From Nonomuraea sp. PA05 (GTDB lineage: Bacteria; Actinomycetota; Actinomycetes; Streptosporangiales; Streptosporangiaceae), in assembly GCF_008086045.1 (NCBI RefSeq), contig NZ_VSEY01000012.1, forward strand, positions 62,001 through 126,000: a stretch of DNA of 64,000 nt, in the 5' to 3' direction. The position numbers and the translations under genes were made by a program. This document shows positions 22,845 through 31,730 of this stretch, piece after piece. Under the pieces are notes generated by a model. The model saw only the letters and a list, made by a program, of their open reading frames with translations, searched no databases and was not told where the DNA came from. Numbering within the stretch: position 1 is the stretch's first letter; each line of letters opens with the position of its first letter.

Positions 22845-24130
22845 GCGTGCTGTCCTGGGTGAGCGTGGCGGTGTTCCTGGCCGCGTACGCGCTGATCGCC
22901 ACCGAGAAGATCCACCGCGTGGCCGCCGCGCTCGGCGGCGCCGGCATCATGCTGGCCGTCCACGCCACCGGCGCCGAGGCGGCGTTCTTCTCCGAGCACT
23001 CCGGCATCGACTGGAACGTGATCTTCCTGCTGCTCGGCATGATGATCATCGTGGGGGTGCTGAAGCAGACCGGCGTGTTCGAGTACCTGGCCATCTGGGC
23101 CGCCAAACGCGCCCGCGGCCGGCCGTTCCGGCTGATGGTGCTGCTGGTGCTGATCACCGCGGGCGCCTCAGCGCTGCTGGACAACGTCACCACCGTGCTG
23201 CTCATCGCGCCGGTGACGTTCCTGGTGTGCGAACGGCTCGCGGTCAACCCGATCCCGTTCCTCATCGCCGAGGCGATGGCGTCCAACATCGGCGGCGCCG
23301 CCACGCTCGTCGGCGACCCGCCGAACATCATCATCGCCAGCCGCGGCGGCCTGAGCTTCAACGACTTCCTCGTGCACATGGCGCCGATGGTCATCGTGCT
23401 GATGGCGGTGTTCGTCGGCCTGTGTCACCTCCTGTTCGGCCGGACGTTCCGCTACGACCCCGAGCGGGCGGCCGAGGTGATGGCACTGAACGAGCGGGAG
23501 GCCATCGCCGACCGCAGGCTGCTGTGGCAGTCGCTGGCCGTGCTGGCGCTGGTGCTGGCCGCGTTCGTGCTGCATCCGGTGCTGCACTACGAGCCGTCGG
23601 TGGTCGCGCTGCTGGGCGCGGGCGTGCTGGTGGCGGCGACCAGGGTGACCACCGAGCAGGCCATCGCCGAGGTGGAGTGGCCCACGCTGGTGTTCTTCGC
23701 CGGATTGTTCGTCATGGTCGGCGCGCTGGTGGAGACGGGTGTGATCGGCGAGCTGTCCCGGGCCGCCGTCGCCGCCACCGACGGGCAGCTCGAAGTGACG
23801 ACGATGGGGGTGCTCGGTCTCTCGGCCGTCCTGTCCGCCGTCGTGGACAACATCCCCTACGTGGCCACGATGAGCCCGATCGTCGAGCAGCTCGTGCAGG
23901 CGTCCGGGGACGGGCCGGGGCAGGTGCTCTGGTGGGCGCTGGCCTTCGGCGCCGACCTGGGCGGCAACGCCACCGCCGTCGGCGCCGCCGCCAACGTCGT
24001 CGTCCTCGGCATCGCCGCCCGCAACGGGACCCCGATCAGCTTCTGGCAGTTCACCAGGTACGGCTTGGTCGTCACGGTGGTCACGGTGGTGCTCGTCGCT
24101 CCGTACCTGTGGGTGCGCTACCTCATGTGA
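22841..24130 (+). CDS. ArsB/NhaD-family (ion transporter superfamily) permease
   Basis: 429 residues, almost entirely hydrophobic, with about 11-12 transmembrane helices. Typical motifs include LDNVTTVLLIAPVTFLVCE, an Asn/Thr-rich hairpin, and GGAATLVGDPPNIIIASRGG, the signature of the first half of ArsB/NhaD/CitMHS proteins. A second, related half contains AVVDNIPYVATMSPIV and DLGGNATAVGAAANVVV. The duplicated DN-P/T and N-A-T segments line the ion path in this superfamily. Substrate could be arsenite, Na+/H+ or a carboxylate; no ArsR or ArsA is adjacent. GTG start is fixed by overlap with the preceding small frame. Possibly under the leader RNA upstream. Confidence 0.9.
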   Translation: MSVLSWVSVAVFLAAYALIATEKIHRVAAALGGAGIMLAVHATGAEAAFFSEHSGIDWNVIFLLLGMMIIVGVLKQTGVFEYLAIWAAKRARGRPFRLMVLLVLITAGASALLDNVTTVLLIAPVTFLVCERLAVNPIPFLIAEAMASNIGGAATLVGDPPNIIIASRGGLSFNDFLVHMAPMVIVLMAVFVGLCHLLFGRTFRYDPERAAEVMALNEREAIADRRLLWQSLAVLALVLAAFVLHPVLHYEPSVVALLGAGVLVAATRVTTEQAIAEVEWPTLVFFAGLFVMVGALVETGVIGELSRAAVAATDGQLEVTTMGVLGLSAVLSAVVDNIPYVATMSPIVEQLVQASGDGPGQVLWWALAFGADLGGNATAVGAAANVVVLGIAARNGTPISFWQFTRYGLVVTVVTVVLVAPYLWVRYLM

Positions 24131-24431
24131 CCGTTCTGCGATCTGCGTCTCGGCGCGGCACCCCAGCAGGAGCGGACGCCGCGCCCGAAGCCGAGGTGGC
24201 CCATGGCGTCAGCATCGGCGAACCCGCCGCACGGATGCCGCGGCTGCTCGGCGATCTGCCGCAGCCCGGCGACCGGATCCGGAGCCTGTCGCCCTTCCAG
24301 CTGCCTTACGACGCAGGGGGCGGCCCAGCCGATCCGGCCCTTGGCGCCGGCCGACCTGGGGACTTCCCTGATGCGGAGACGGGTCCCAGGGAGCTTCGAT
24401 GGATGGGGCAGGGACCATTCGAGGAGGCGCG
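24131..24431 (+). promoter_or_regulatory. Leader region of the eCIS operon
   Basis: About 300 bases without a convincing gene separate the permease from the first small ORF of the injection-system operon. The operon promoter should lie here, because the gene upstream is unrelated and all downstream spacers are too short. I see no clear -35/-10 pair, operator dyad or riboswitch. One frame stays open through it (GTG 24127 to TGA 24472), but its residue composition looks random. Confidence 0.4.
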
Positions 24432-24572
24432 ATGGACGACACCGAACTGGCGCCCGGACCGGTGGAGAACGTGACGCTGCTGACGGCCGCGGAGGGCGGG
24501 GTGTGGGCGGCTGCGGAGATCATCGCGCGGCTTCGGGCGCGCATGGGGGCTCGGGCCCATGACCAATCGTGA
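24432..24572 (+). CDS. 46-aa small protein at the head of the eCIS operon
   Basis: ATG at 24432 preceded by a strong Shine-Dalgarno (GAGGAGG, 5-6 bases away), 46 codons, stop TGA at 24570-24572. It begins MDDTELAPGP and continues with an amphipathic helix containing WAAAEIIARLRARMGA. The 3' end overlaps the SARP start (ATG 24559) by 14 bases, indicating coupling. I do not recognise the family. Position suggests a small regulator or partner of the SARP protein; it could also be only a translational leader. Confidence 0.55.
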   Translation: MDDTELAPGPVENVTLLTAAEGGVWAAAEIIARLRARMGARAHDQS

Positions 24573-25311
24573 CGGCTCACCGTCCGCTGCTGTAGCGGTC
24601 GTCCATCTGGTGGGCGGCCCGTATGTGCACTCCGGCGGAAGAAGGCTGGAGGTGCCCGAGGGCAGTAAGCGGCTGCTCGTGTTCGTCGCTGTCAGCGGTG
24701 GCAAGGTGGATCGCCGGCATGCCGCCGGGACGCTGTGGCCGCACGGCGACGATGTGCGCGCCGCCGGCAACCTGCGATCCGCGCTGTGGCGGCTGCGTAC
24801 CGCCCGGGTCGACGTCATCGACAGCGACAAGCCGGTCCTCACCCTGCGGCGCGGCACTGTGGTCGACACCGACTTGCTGTGCGCCTGGGCCGATCGGGTG
24901 GTCGATCCGCGGGTGCCGACCTCGGAGCTGCGCGGGCTCCAGTGGCGGACCGAGGCGCTCAACCTGCTGCCAGGGTGGCACGACGACTGGGTGATCTTCG
25001 AGCGGGAACGGCTGCGGCAGCGGATCCTGCACGCGCTGGAGGCACTGTCCCGGCGGTGTGCCGCCGCCGGCCGTCATGACGAGGCCGTGGATGCGGCGCT
25101 GGCCGCCGTGTGCGCCGAGCCGTTACGCGAGAGCGCTCAGAAGGCGCTGGTGAGCGCCCATCTCGCCGAGGGCAATCTCAGTGAGGCGCGGCGTGTCTAC
25201 CGTAACTACCGCCGCCTGCTGGCGCGTGAGCTCGGTGTGCGGCCCAGCGCCGGTCTCACCGCGCTGGTCGGCCTGCACAACTCACCGGTGCGGCCTTCAG
25301 CCGCGCGCTGA
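24559..25311 (+). CDS. SARP/AfsR-type transcriptional regulator (BTAD domain), eCIS-linked
   Basis: 250 residues with the two-domain SARP plan: an N-terminal OmpR-like winged helix (about 12-100; RRHAAGTLWPHGDDVRAAGNLRSALWRLR) and a C-terminal bacterial transcriptional activation domain (about 105-245; WVIFERERLRQRILHALEALSRRC, VCAEPLRESAQKALVSAHLAEGN, then YRRLLARELGVRPS). SARPs bind direct heptamer repeats near the -35 region and activate transcription of linked clusters. There is no ATPase or TPR extension. It is the first full-size gene of the injection-system operon and is the obvious candidate pathway activator. Two paralogues lie at the operon's far end. Confidence 0.93.
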   Translation: MTNRDGSPSAAVAVVHLVGGPYVHSGGRRLEVPEGSKRLLVFVAVSGGKVDRRHAAGTLWPHGDDVRAAGNLRSALWRLRTARVDVIDSDKPVLTLRRGTVVDTDLLCAWADRVVDPRVPTSELRGLQWRTEALNLLPGWHDDWVIFERERLRQRILHALEALSRRCAAAGRHDEAVDAALAAVCAEPLRESAQKALVSAHLAEGNLSEARRVYRNYRRLLARELGVRPSAGLTALVGLHNSPVRPSAAR

Positions 25312-25354
25312 GCGGCGTGACGGCCGGGTGACGCCGGCCGGAAACCCTGGCCGC

Positions 25355-25945
25355 ATGGCCGGGTTCGGTGGGATCGCTGCGGTGGGCAAGAGCCTCGAGC
25401 TCGTGCTGAACACCGGCTACCAGGCCACGCAGCCAGTGGACGGAGCCCTGACTCAGGCAGTGCTCGTGCGCACCGACGACATCGACCCGCCGGCCATGGC
25501 CCTGCCCCGGCCCGGGCTGTCGATCCTGCTGTACCGGGTCGACTTCAACAAGGTGACCCGGCCGGACTGGTCGGCCGTGGGCGCCGAGGACGGCAACGCC
25601 TACCTGCCGCTCGATCTGCACTATCTGCTCACCGCCTGGGCGGACAATGCGGAGCACGAGCACCGGGTGATCGGCCGCACCCTGCAGATCCTGGAACGGC
25701 CCGCCGGCCTCGGCGCGGCGCAGCTGCTGCCTGGCGGCGACTGGGGGCCGGGCGAGTCGGTGCAGTTCTTCCTCGAGGATCTGCCGACCGAGGACCTCAT
25801 GCGGACGTTCGACAGCCTGCGCTGCAACTTCCGGCTCAGCGTGCCCTACCTCGCCCGCATCGTCGTGATCGCCACGAACGGCGGCGAGCCGCCGCCGCCG
25901 GTGCTCACCTCCGTGCGCGGCCTTCGGTCAGGGACCGGGCGATGA
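25355..25945 (+). CDS. eCIS DUF4255 protein (tail terminator/cap, Afp16-like)
   Basis: 196 residues from ATG 25355 (MAGFGGIAAVGKSLELVLN), the usual N-terminus of DUF4255 proteins; longer frames run into the SARP gene. Domain spans the whole protein: VRTDDIDPPAMALPRPGLSILLYRV, LPLDLHYLLTAWADNAEHEHRVIGRTLQIL and SYRLSVPY-like end (NFRLSVPYLARIVVI). In Afp/PVC particles this family caps the distal end of sheath and tube and sets length together with the tape measure. ATGA overlap with the next gene. One of the most reliable markers of an eCIS locus. Confidence 0.92.
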   Translation: MAGFGGIAAVGKSLELVLNTGYQATQPVDGALTQAVLVRTDDIDPPAMALPRPGLSILLYRVDFNKVTRPDWSAVGAEDGNAYLPLDLHYLLTAWADNAEHEHRVIGRTLQILERPAGLGAAQLLPGGDWGPGESVQFFLEDLPTEDLMRTFDSLRCNFRLSVPYLARIVVIATNGGEPPPPVLTSVRGLRSGTGR

Positions 25946-26790
25946 ACGCGTACCTGCCCGCCGCATGGGCCGAGGGAGTGTTCCGGCTGCGGCTCGGCGT
26001 CGAACCGGTGGACGCGGTGGACCCGCTGCGCGAACCCGGCCTGACGGTCACCGTGCTCCTCGAGAAGGTGCCGTTGCCGCATCCGGTGCCGGACCGGCCG
26101 GACGACGGGATGGGACTGCCGGCCCTGCGGCGCAGCCGGACCGGGCGGTTCGCGGTACGGTTCGGATCACGGGTCACCGACACCGCGGCGCGCCTGCCGA
26201 TCCGCATCATCGACCCTGCGGAGCAGTATGTGCCGCGGCGGTTGTCCGTCCCGGCGCCGCTTCTGGCGGACGTGCTGGCCGCCGACGATCTGCCCGCGAA
26301 ACCGCCGCGGGCGCACCGGCCTGTGCTGTTCCCCGGCCGCCTGCGGGGCCTCACGCCGGGTACCACGGCGCTGCTCGGCCGGGTCGTGCGCGGCAGTGCG
26401 ACGGGGGTCCCGTGGGCGCGGATCGAGGCGGGCCTGGCGGGCACCGGGCTGGTGCGGTGGCGCGCCCACGCGGACCGTCATGGCGAGTTCGTTCTGGTGG
26501 TCGGCGAGCTGCCGGTGCCGATCGTCACGTCGCGCGCCGAGACGATCGACATCGACGTGTCCGTGTACGCCCGTGACGCCGTACCGGAGAGCGAGCCGGT
26601 GGAGTCACCGTCCCGCTCCCGCGCCGACCCGCTCTGGCTGCTGCCGGTCGAACCGGTGGCCGCGCTCGAGGCCGGCGATCCGGTCGAGGCCGGCCACCTG
26701 ATTCCGGCCGGTTACGGCCATCGCGTCACCACCCGGCGAACGCTGACGCGCGGCCGGGCCGTGCCTTCCGACCCCATCGTCGTCACCTGA
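25942..26790 (+). CDS. eCIS-associated protein of unknown function
   Basis: 282 residues, no signal peptide, membrane segment or catalytic motif. The N-terminal ~110 residues look like one beta-sandwich (RLRLGVEPVDAVDPLREPGLTVTVLLE ... GRFAVRFGSRVTDTAARLPIRI) and residues 140-215 like a second (LRGLTPGTTALLGRVVRGSATGVPWARI ... HGEFVLVVGEL), the latter similar in layout to carboxypeptidase-regulatory-like modules. It is translationally coupled to the DUF4255 gene, so it is likely part of, or a chaperone for, the cap or sheath. Function is not known to me. Confidence 0.7.
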   Translation: MNAYLPAAWAEGVFRLRLGVEPVDAVDPLREPGLTVTVLLEKVPLPHPVPDRPDDGMGLPALRRSRTGRFAVRFGSRVTDTAARLPIRIIDPAEQYVPRRLSVPAPLLADVLAADDLPAKPPRAHRPVLFPGRLRGLTPGTTALLGRVVRGSATGVPWARIEAGLAGTGLVRWRAHADRHGEFVLVVGELPVPIVTSRAETIDIDVSVYARDAVPESEPVESPSRSRADPLWLLPVEPVAALEAGDPVEAGHLIPAGYGHRVTTRRTLTRGRAVPSDPIVVT

Positions 26791-26805
26791 CCTTGAGAGG
26801 CTCCC

Positions 26806-28644
26806 ATGCCCGAATACCTGGCTCCCGGCGTCTATGTCGAAGAGACCAGCTTTCGCGCGAGCACCATCACCGAGGTGTCCACGTCGACCACCGGTTTCGC
26901 CGGCCGCACGCGCTACGGCCCGGTGCAGTACACGGGCGGGCCACGGTCGAGCGAGCCCCGGCTGGTGACGAACTACTCGGAGTTCGAGCGAGTGTACGGC
27001 GGCATCGAACGGTACAACGACACCGACCAGTCGATCCCGTACCTGGCGCACGCCGTCCGTGCCTACTTCCTCAACGGCGGTCAGCGGCTGTACGTCTCCC
27101 GGGTCTACGATCCGGCGGACGGCACCGGCGTGGCCGTGTCCCCGGACATCCCGGTCGCCACGGTCCCGCCGTCGCTGGCGCGGTTGCGCGCCCGCTGGCC
27201 GGGCGAGGATGGGAACGTCGCCGTCACGTTCACGGCGGTCCGCTCCGGTGACGTCGGCATCCACGCCGGCACCACCACGGCGCGGGTCAACGGGGTCGAG
27301 CCGGGCGCGCTGCTGGAGATGACCGATCCTGGCCGGCAGCCGAGGCCCGGCGACGCGATCCCGCCGGCGGCGCTGCGGATCCTGCGGGTCGAACCGGACG
27401 GCACGCAGACCTTCGTGGACAGGAGCGGCAGCCCGGCCCCGCCGCCGGTCGCGTCCTGGCTCCTGCCGGTCGAGGTCACGGTCACGATCACCGACAGGGC
27501 CGGGCAGCAGACGGTCTACCCGCGGCTCGGCCTCGCTCCCGACGGCCGCCGCTCGCTGAGCCGGGTGCTCGACCGTGACGATCCGCAGGACGAGGACTGC
27601 CCGATCTGGTTCGCCTACGACTTCCCGGACGAGGGAACGGCGCGGATCGAGCTGTTGTTCGCGCTGGTCGGCACCGGGGAACCGGCGAGAACGTATCGCC
27701 TCACCGGCGGCCTGGACGGGGAGGCGATCACGGCCGCGGCGCTGCTGGGCGACGAGGCCGACCCGGACGACGCCGCGAGGAAGGCGACCGGGCTGCAGGC
27801 GCTGGCAGAGATCGACGACATCGCGATCGTCGCGGCTCCGGATGCGGGCGGCATCACCGATCCCGGCCAGCGTGCACTCGCCACGCAGAACCTGATCCGC
27901 CACGCCGAGCGGGCCCGCTACCGGATCGCCGTCGTAGACGGCCCGGAAGGCGCCTCCCTCACCGAGATCCGCGCGTTCCGCGGCAACTTCGACTCCACGT
28001 ACGCCGCGCTGTACCACCCGTGGGTGGAGATCCTCGACCCGAGCGGGCCGCCCGCCCCCGGCGTGCCGACGCCCCGGATCATGCTGCCGCCGTCGGGCTT
28101 CGTCACCGGCGTCTACGCCCGCAACGATGTCACCCGCGGCGTGTTCAAGGCACCGGCCAACGAGGTGGTCTACGGGCTGAGCCGGCTCGAGATGAACATC
28201 AACACCGGCCGCAACCAGGTGCTCAACCCTGAGCACATCAACGCGCTGCGTTTCTTCGCCGGCCGGGGCAACCGGGTGTGGGGCGCCCGCACGCTGAGCT
28301 CCAACCCGGAATGGCTGTACGTCAACGTACGCCGCCTGTTCATCTTCCTGGAGCACTCGATCGACCTCTCGACCCAGTGGGCCGTGTTCGAGCCGAACGG
28401 CGAGGCCCTCTGGCGCAACCTGACCCGGACCGTCGAGGACTTCCTCGAGGTGCAGTGGCGCAACGGCGCGCTGCTCGGCGCGTCGCCCGAGGAGGCGTAC
28501 TTCGTGCGCTGCGACCGCTCCACCATGACCCAGAACGACCTCGACAACGGACGGCTGATCTGCCTGATCGGCGTCGCGCCCGTCAAGCCCGCGGAGTTCG
28601 TGATCTTCCGGATCGGCCAGTTCACCGCGGACGCCCGCGGCTGA
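26806..28644 (+). CDS. Contractile tail sheath protein 1
   Basis: 612 residues. It starts MPEYLAPGVYVEETS, the hallmark N-terminus of contractile sheath subunits, whose extended arm strands knit neighbouring subunits together. A variable middle (about 100-300) decorates the outside. The conserved C-terminal half contains YHPWVEILDP, PPSGFVTGVYARNDVTRGVFKAPANE and GARTLSSNPEWLYVNVRRLFIFLEHSI ... PAEFVIFRIGQ. It forms the outer contractile cylinder; contraction drives the inner tube through a target membrane. It lies 15 bases after the previous gene with GAGAGG as ribosome site. The paralogue at 29132 is more diverged. Confidence 0.96.
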   Translation: MPEYLAPGVYVEETSFRASTITEVSTSTTGFAGRTRYGPVQYTGGPRSSEPRLVTNYSEFERVYGGIERYNDTDQSIPYLAHAVRAYFLNGGQRLYVSRVYDPADGTGVAVSPDIPVATVPPSLARLRARWPGEDGNVAVTFTAVRSGDVGIHAGTTTARVNGVEPGALLEMTDPGRQPRPGDAIPPAALRILRVEPDGTQTFVDRSGSPAPPPVASWLLPVEVTVTITDRAGQQTVYPRLGLAPDGRRSLSRVLDRDDPQDEDCPIWFAYDFPDEGTARIELLFALVGTGEPARTYRLTGGLDGEAITAAALLGDEADPDDAARKATGLQALAEIDDIAIVAAPDAGGITDPGQRALATQNLIRHAERARYRIAVVDGPEGASLTEIRAFRGNFDSTYAALYHPWVEILDPSGPPAPGVPTPRIMLPPSGFVTGVYARNDVTRGVFKAPANEVVYGLSRLEMNINTGRNQVLNPEHINALRFFAGRGNRVWGARTLSSNPEWLYVNVRRLFIFLEHSIDLSTQWAVFEPNGEALWRNLTRTVEDFLEVQWRNGALLGASPEEAYFVRCDRSTMTQNDLDNGRLICLIGVAPVKPAEFVIFRIGQFTADARG

Positions 28645-28670
28645 CGCGTTCTGTTAGAAGGGACCCACCG

Positions 28671-29135
28671 ATGCCCGAGCGCCCCGATCGCCGCCCGTAC
28701 GGCGCCTTCCGGTTCAAGGTCGAGTTCGCGGCTTCCACCGTAGGCGGAGGCCGGGCGTTCGACGGCCACTGTTCCGACGTGTCCGGTCTCGGCTCCGAGA
28801 TCAACTACTCGGACTACCGCGAGGGCGAGGACAAGTACAACACCGTCCGGAAGATTCCCAACACGTACAAGGTCGACGAGGTCACGCTCAAGCGCGGGCT
28901 GTACGGCTCGACCGATCTGTTCGAGTGGTTCAAGGAGGTGCGGGACGGCAAGTACATGCCGCGCTCGGTCACGATCACTCTCAACGACGAGGCCAACGCG
29001 CAGGCGTCGATCTTCACGCTGATCAACGCTCAGCCGAAGAAGTGGGTCGGCCCGACGCTGGTCGCCAAGGGCGGCGGTGAGGTGGCGATGGAGGAGCTGC
29101 ACCTGGTCGCCGAGCGGATCGAGTTCCGGCCGTGA
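28671..29135 (+). CDS. Inner tube protein 1 (gp19/Afp1-like)
   Basis: 154 residues from ATG 28671, preceded by GAAGGGA; the frame is open upstream but only this start gives the family length. Typical of phage-tail tube/Afp1-Afp5 proteins: RPYGAFRFKVEF, a short loop, FDGHCSDVSGLGSEINYSDYREG, then NTYKVDEVTLKRGLYGSTDLFEWFKEV and AMEELHLVAERIEF at the end. Hexameric rings of such subunits stack to make the rigid tube that carries cargo in its lumen. The stop overlaps the next start. Sits directly after sheath 1. Confidence 0.95.
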   Translation: MPERPDRRPYGAFRFKVEFAASTVGGGRAFDGHCSDVSGLGSEINYSDYREGEDKYNTVRKIPNTYKVDEVTLKRGLYGSTDLFEWFKEVRDGKYMPRSVTITLNDEANAQASIFTLINAQPKKWVGPTLVAKGGGEVAMEELHLVAERIEFRP

Positions 29136-31219
29136 GCATCCGCACCGATGACGCGCTGGTGCTGGGTGCGCCCGGCGTCTACTACCTGCCCGAGGTGCCG
29201 CAGCCTCGGGCGGCCGTGGAACGCCTCGACGTGGCGGCGTTCGTGGGGATCGCGCCGCGCGGGCCTGCGTACGAAAGGGTCGACGATGTCGCCGATGTCG
29301 CCGCTTCCGGCCGCGAGGTCAGCCATCGCCGTTCTGTGCCCGTCCCGGTGGAGAGCTGGGATGAGTACGCGGAACTGTTCGGCGAGTTCGAGGGGCCGGG
29401 GCTGCTGCCGGACGCTGTCGCGGCGTATTTCGCCCAGGGCGGCCGGCGGGCGTACATCGTGCGGGTCGTCGCGGCGGCGCAGGACCCTCCCGGAGAGCTG
29501 AGGCCGCCGCCGGGCTGTGCCGCGTTCAGCGTCCTTCCCGGTCTCGGCCTGCGCGCCCGCAACGAGGGCTGCTGGGGCAACCGGCTGCTCATCACCTGGT
29601 CGTACGTGACCCGGGTGCTGACGGCGACGGTGACCGGCCGGGCCGGCGCGACCGAGATCGTGCTCGGCCCCGGCTCGGCCGTCGTGCCGGGCAGCGTGCT
29701 GCGCCTGACCGCCGCGCGCACCACGGGCACCAGCGGCACCACGGGCACCACGACCGCCACGGCCGCCATCGTCGTCGTGCGGCTCGTGGAAAGGCGCGGC
29801 CACGCGCAGGACGCCGGGACCGACCTGGTCGCGATCTGCGAGCCGGGCCGTCCAGCCGGGCCTGGCACCACCGTGGAGCTGGTGGAGGGCCGCCTGGAGG
29901 TGACCGACCCTGACCCGCGGCGCCGCCGCCGCGAGCTGTTCACCGGCCTGGGCCTGTCGGCCGCCCACCCGCGGTACGTCGCCGACGTCCTGCACCGCGA
30001 CGCGCGGCTGGTCGCCCCGCTGGAGGGCCGCTTCGGTGACATCCTGCCGCCGACCAGCCTTGACCTGGCACGGGGCACCCCGATCCCCGGACTCGTGGGG
30101 GAAGACCGCTCGGACCAGGTCACGGCCGGCGACCTGCTCGACGACGAGGACGGCGTCCGCAGGCTGGCCGACGCCGACGAGGTGGCCTCCCTGGTCGTGC
30201 CCGATCTGTTCGCCCTCCCGCCGTTGGCGGAGCCGGATTCGTCCCCGCCCGCCGGCGACCCCCGTTTCCGTCCTTGCCAGGCGCCGCCCGCGCCCTCGCA
30301 GGAACCTGCCGGGGGCAAGCCTCGCCTCGGAGGGCTGATGCTCGACGTCTCCGGCACTGACGGTCTCGCCGCACTCGCCGACCGCCAGCAGCGGCTCGTG
30401 GACCTCGCGGAGGAGCTGCGGGTGGTCGCGCTCCTCGACGTGCCGCCGGGTATCGACGACGCCACCGTGCTGCGCTGGCGCTCCCGGTTCTCCTCCTCGT
30501 TCGCCGCCGCCTATCATCCCTGGCTGCGCGTCCTCGGCCACACGGCCACCCGGCGTCTCAAGCAGATCCCGCCCTCCGCCGTCGCGGCCGGCATCATCGC
30601 CCGCTGCGAGCTGCGCCAGGGCCTCGCCCGCGGCCCCGCCAACGAGCCGGCCGCCCAGGTCGTCGGCCTCGCGACCGCCGTACCTCCGGGCGCGCACGAC
30701 CGGTTCCACCGGCTCGGCGTCAACGTGTTCGCGATGACGCCCGACGGCGTACGCCTCACCGGCGCCCGCACGCTGAGCGCCGAGCCGGCGCTGGACCGGC
30801 TCACCACCCGCCGGCTGCTCCTGGAGATCGAACGGGTCGTGCTGCGCCAGCTCGGCTGGACCGTGTTCGAGCCGGCCGGGGAGACGCTGCGGTCCGGCGT
30901 CCGGCGGCACCTCGAACAGCTTCTCGGCGAGCTGTCCGACGCGGGCGCGTTCGCCGGCGGCACGCCGGCTGACTCGTGGTTCGTCACGGTCGGCGAGCCG
31001 GACGCCACCGGGCCAGGCCGCCTGGTCGTCGAGGTCGGGGTCGCCCCCGCCGCGCCACTCGAGTTCGTGCTGGTCCGTGTGGCACTCGACGCCACCGGCG
31101 CCGGCGAGCCGCAGTTGCTCCTGGGAGGGGCGGTTCTGCCGCCGGCCTCCTTCGCGGGAGCAGGCGGCGGCCTCGCCCAGCCTGCACCGGGAACCGGAAC
31201 GGCGGTGTGCCGTGCCTGA
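29132..31219 (+). CDS. Contractile tail sheath protein 2 (larger, diverged)
   Basis: 695 residues starting MSIRTDDALVLGAPGVYYLPE, a variant of the sheath N-terminal arm. The C-terminal domain keeps sheath signatures: YHPWLRVLGH, PPSAVAAGIIARCELRQGLARGPANEP, GARTLSAEPALDRLTTRRLLLEIERVVLRQL and PLEFVLVRVALD, plus an extra ~40-residue tail. The middle has a Thr/Gly repeat (about 197-210). Multiple sheath genes are normal in Afp-type loci (Afp2-4), where one forms a distinct ring next to the baseplate. Here the divergence suggests such a specialised baseplate-proximal role. GTGA overlap with tube 1. Confidence 0.93.
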   Translation: MSIRTDDALVLGAPGVYYLPEVPQPRAAVERLDVAAFVGIAPRGPAYERVDDVADVAASGREVSHRRSVPVPVESWDEYAELFGEFEGPGLLPDAVAAYFAQGGRRAYIVRVVAAAQDPPGELRPPPGCAAFSVLPGLGLRARNEGCWGNRLLITWSYVTRVLTATVTGRAGATEIVLGPGSAVVPGSVLRLTAARTTGTSGTTGTTTATAAIVVVRLVERRGHAQDAGTDLVAICEPGRPAGPGTTVELVEGRLEVTDPDPRRRRRELFTGLGLSAAHPRYVADVLHRDARLVAPLEGRFGDILPPTSLDLARGTPIPGLVGEDRSDQVTAGDLLDDEDGVRRLADADEVASLVVPDLFALPPLAEPDSSPPAGDPRFRPCQAPPAPSQEPAGGKPRLGGLMLDVSGTDGLAALADRQQRLVDLAEELRVVALLDVPPGIDDATVLRWRSRFSSSFAAAYHPWLRVLGHTATRRLKQIPPSAVAAGIIARCELRQGLARGPANEPAAQVVGLATAVPPGAHDRFHRLGVNVFAMTPDGVRLTGARTLSAEPALDRLTTRRLLLEIERVVLRQLGWTVFEPAGETLRSGVRRHLEQLLGELSDAGAFAGGTPADSWFVTVGEPDATGPGRLVVEVGVAPAAPLEFVLVRVALDATGAGEPQLLLGGAVLPPASFAGAGGGLAQPAPGTGTAVCRA

Positions 31220-31730
31220 CGAGTTCGCCCGGGCGTTCCGGTTCCGGGTCACCCTCAACCAGTCACCGGCCGGCCCGGGCACCGGCGGGGGCACCGGTCC
31301 CGTGCTCGGCGGCGGCGCCTTCCAGGAGTGCACCGGGCTCGACCTCGAGATGGACGTCGCCGAGTACGTGGAGGGCGGCCGGAACGACGGCGTGGTGCAA
31401 CGCGCCGGCCGGGTCAAGCTCGCCCGGATCACGCTGCGCCGCGGCATGCTGCACCCTGCCGGCGGCGGGGGCGGCGGCGGGGCCGGCGGCGGCGTCGACG
31501 GCGCGCTGTGGCGCTGGTTCGCCGACGTCGTGGACGGCGTGCGTCCGCTGCGCCGCTACGACGGCACCATCCAGTTGCTGGACGGGCGGCACCAGCCGGT
31601 GGGCGGCTGGAAGTTCGTCCGCGGCCTGCCCGCCAAGCTGGTCGGCCCCGCTCTGAACGGCCGGACCGGGGAGATCGCCATCGAGGAGTTGCAGATCGCC
31701 CACGAGGGCCTGCGGTTGGAGGTGCCCTGA
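31212..31730 (+). CDS. Inner tube protein 2 (gp19-like)
   Basis: 172 residues from GTG 31212 (MPDEFARAFRFRVTLNQ); it overlaps the sheath 2 stop by 8 bases. Same fold as tube 1: AFRFRVTL, FQECTGLDLEMDVAEYVEGG, VKLARITLRRGML and EIAIEELQIAHEGLRLEV. A poly-Gly loop (about 80-95) replaces the compact loop of tube 1. In Afp/PVC the second tube protein (Afp5) forms the adapter ring between tube and baseplate; the same is likely here because the gene precedes the hub genes. TGATG overlap with the next gene. Confidence 0.92.
   Translation: MPDEFARAFRFRVTLNQSPAGPGTGGGTGPVLGGGAFQECTGLDLEMDVAEYVEGGRNDGVVQRAGRVKLARITLRRGMLHPAGGGGGGGAGGGVDGALWRWFADVVDGVRPLRRYDGTIQLLDGRHQPVGGWKFVRGLPAKLVGPALNGRTGEIAIEELQIAHEGLRLEVP

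Noticed and set aside
24127..24474. GTG-started frame overlapping the permease stop
   Set aside because: Residue composition looks random (Arg/Pro/Gly), no ribosome site, and it overlaps the better-supported 46-aa frame.
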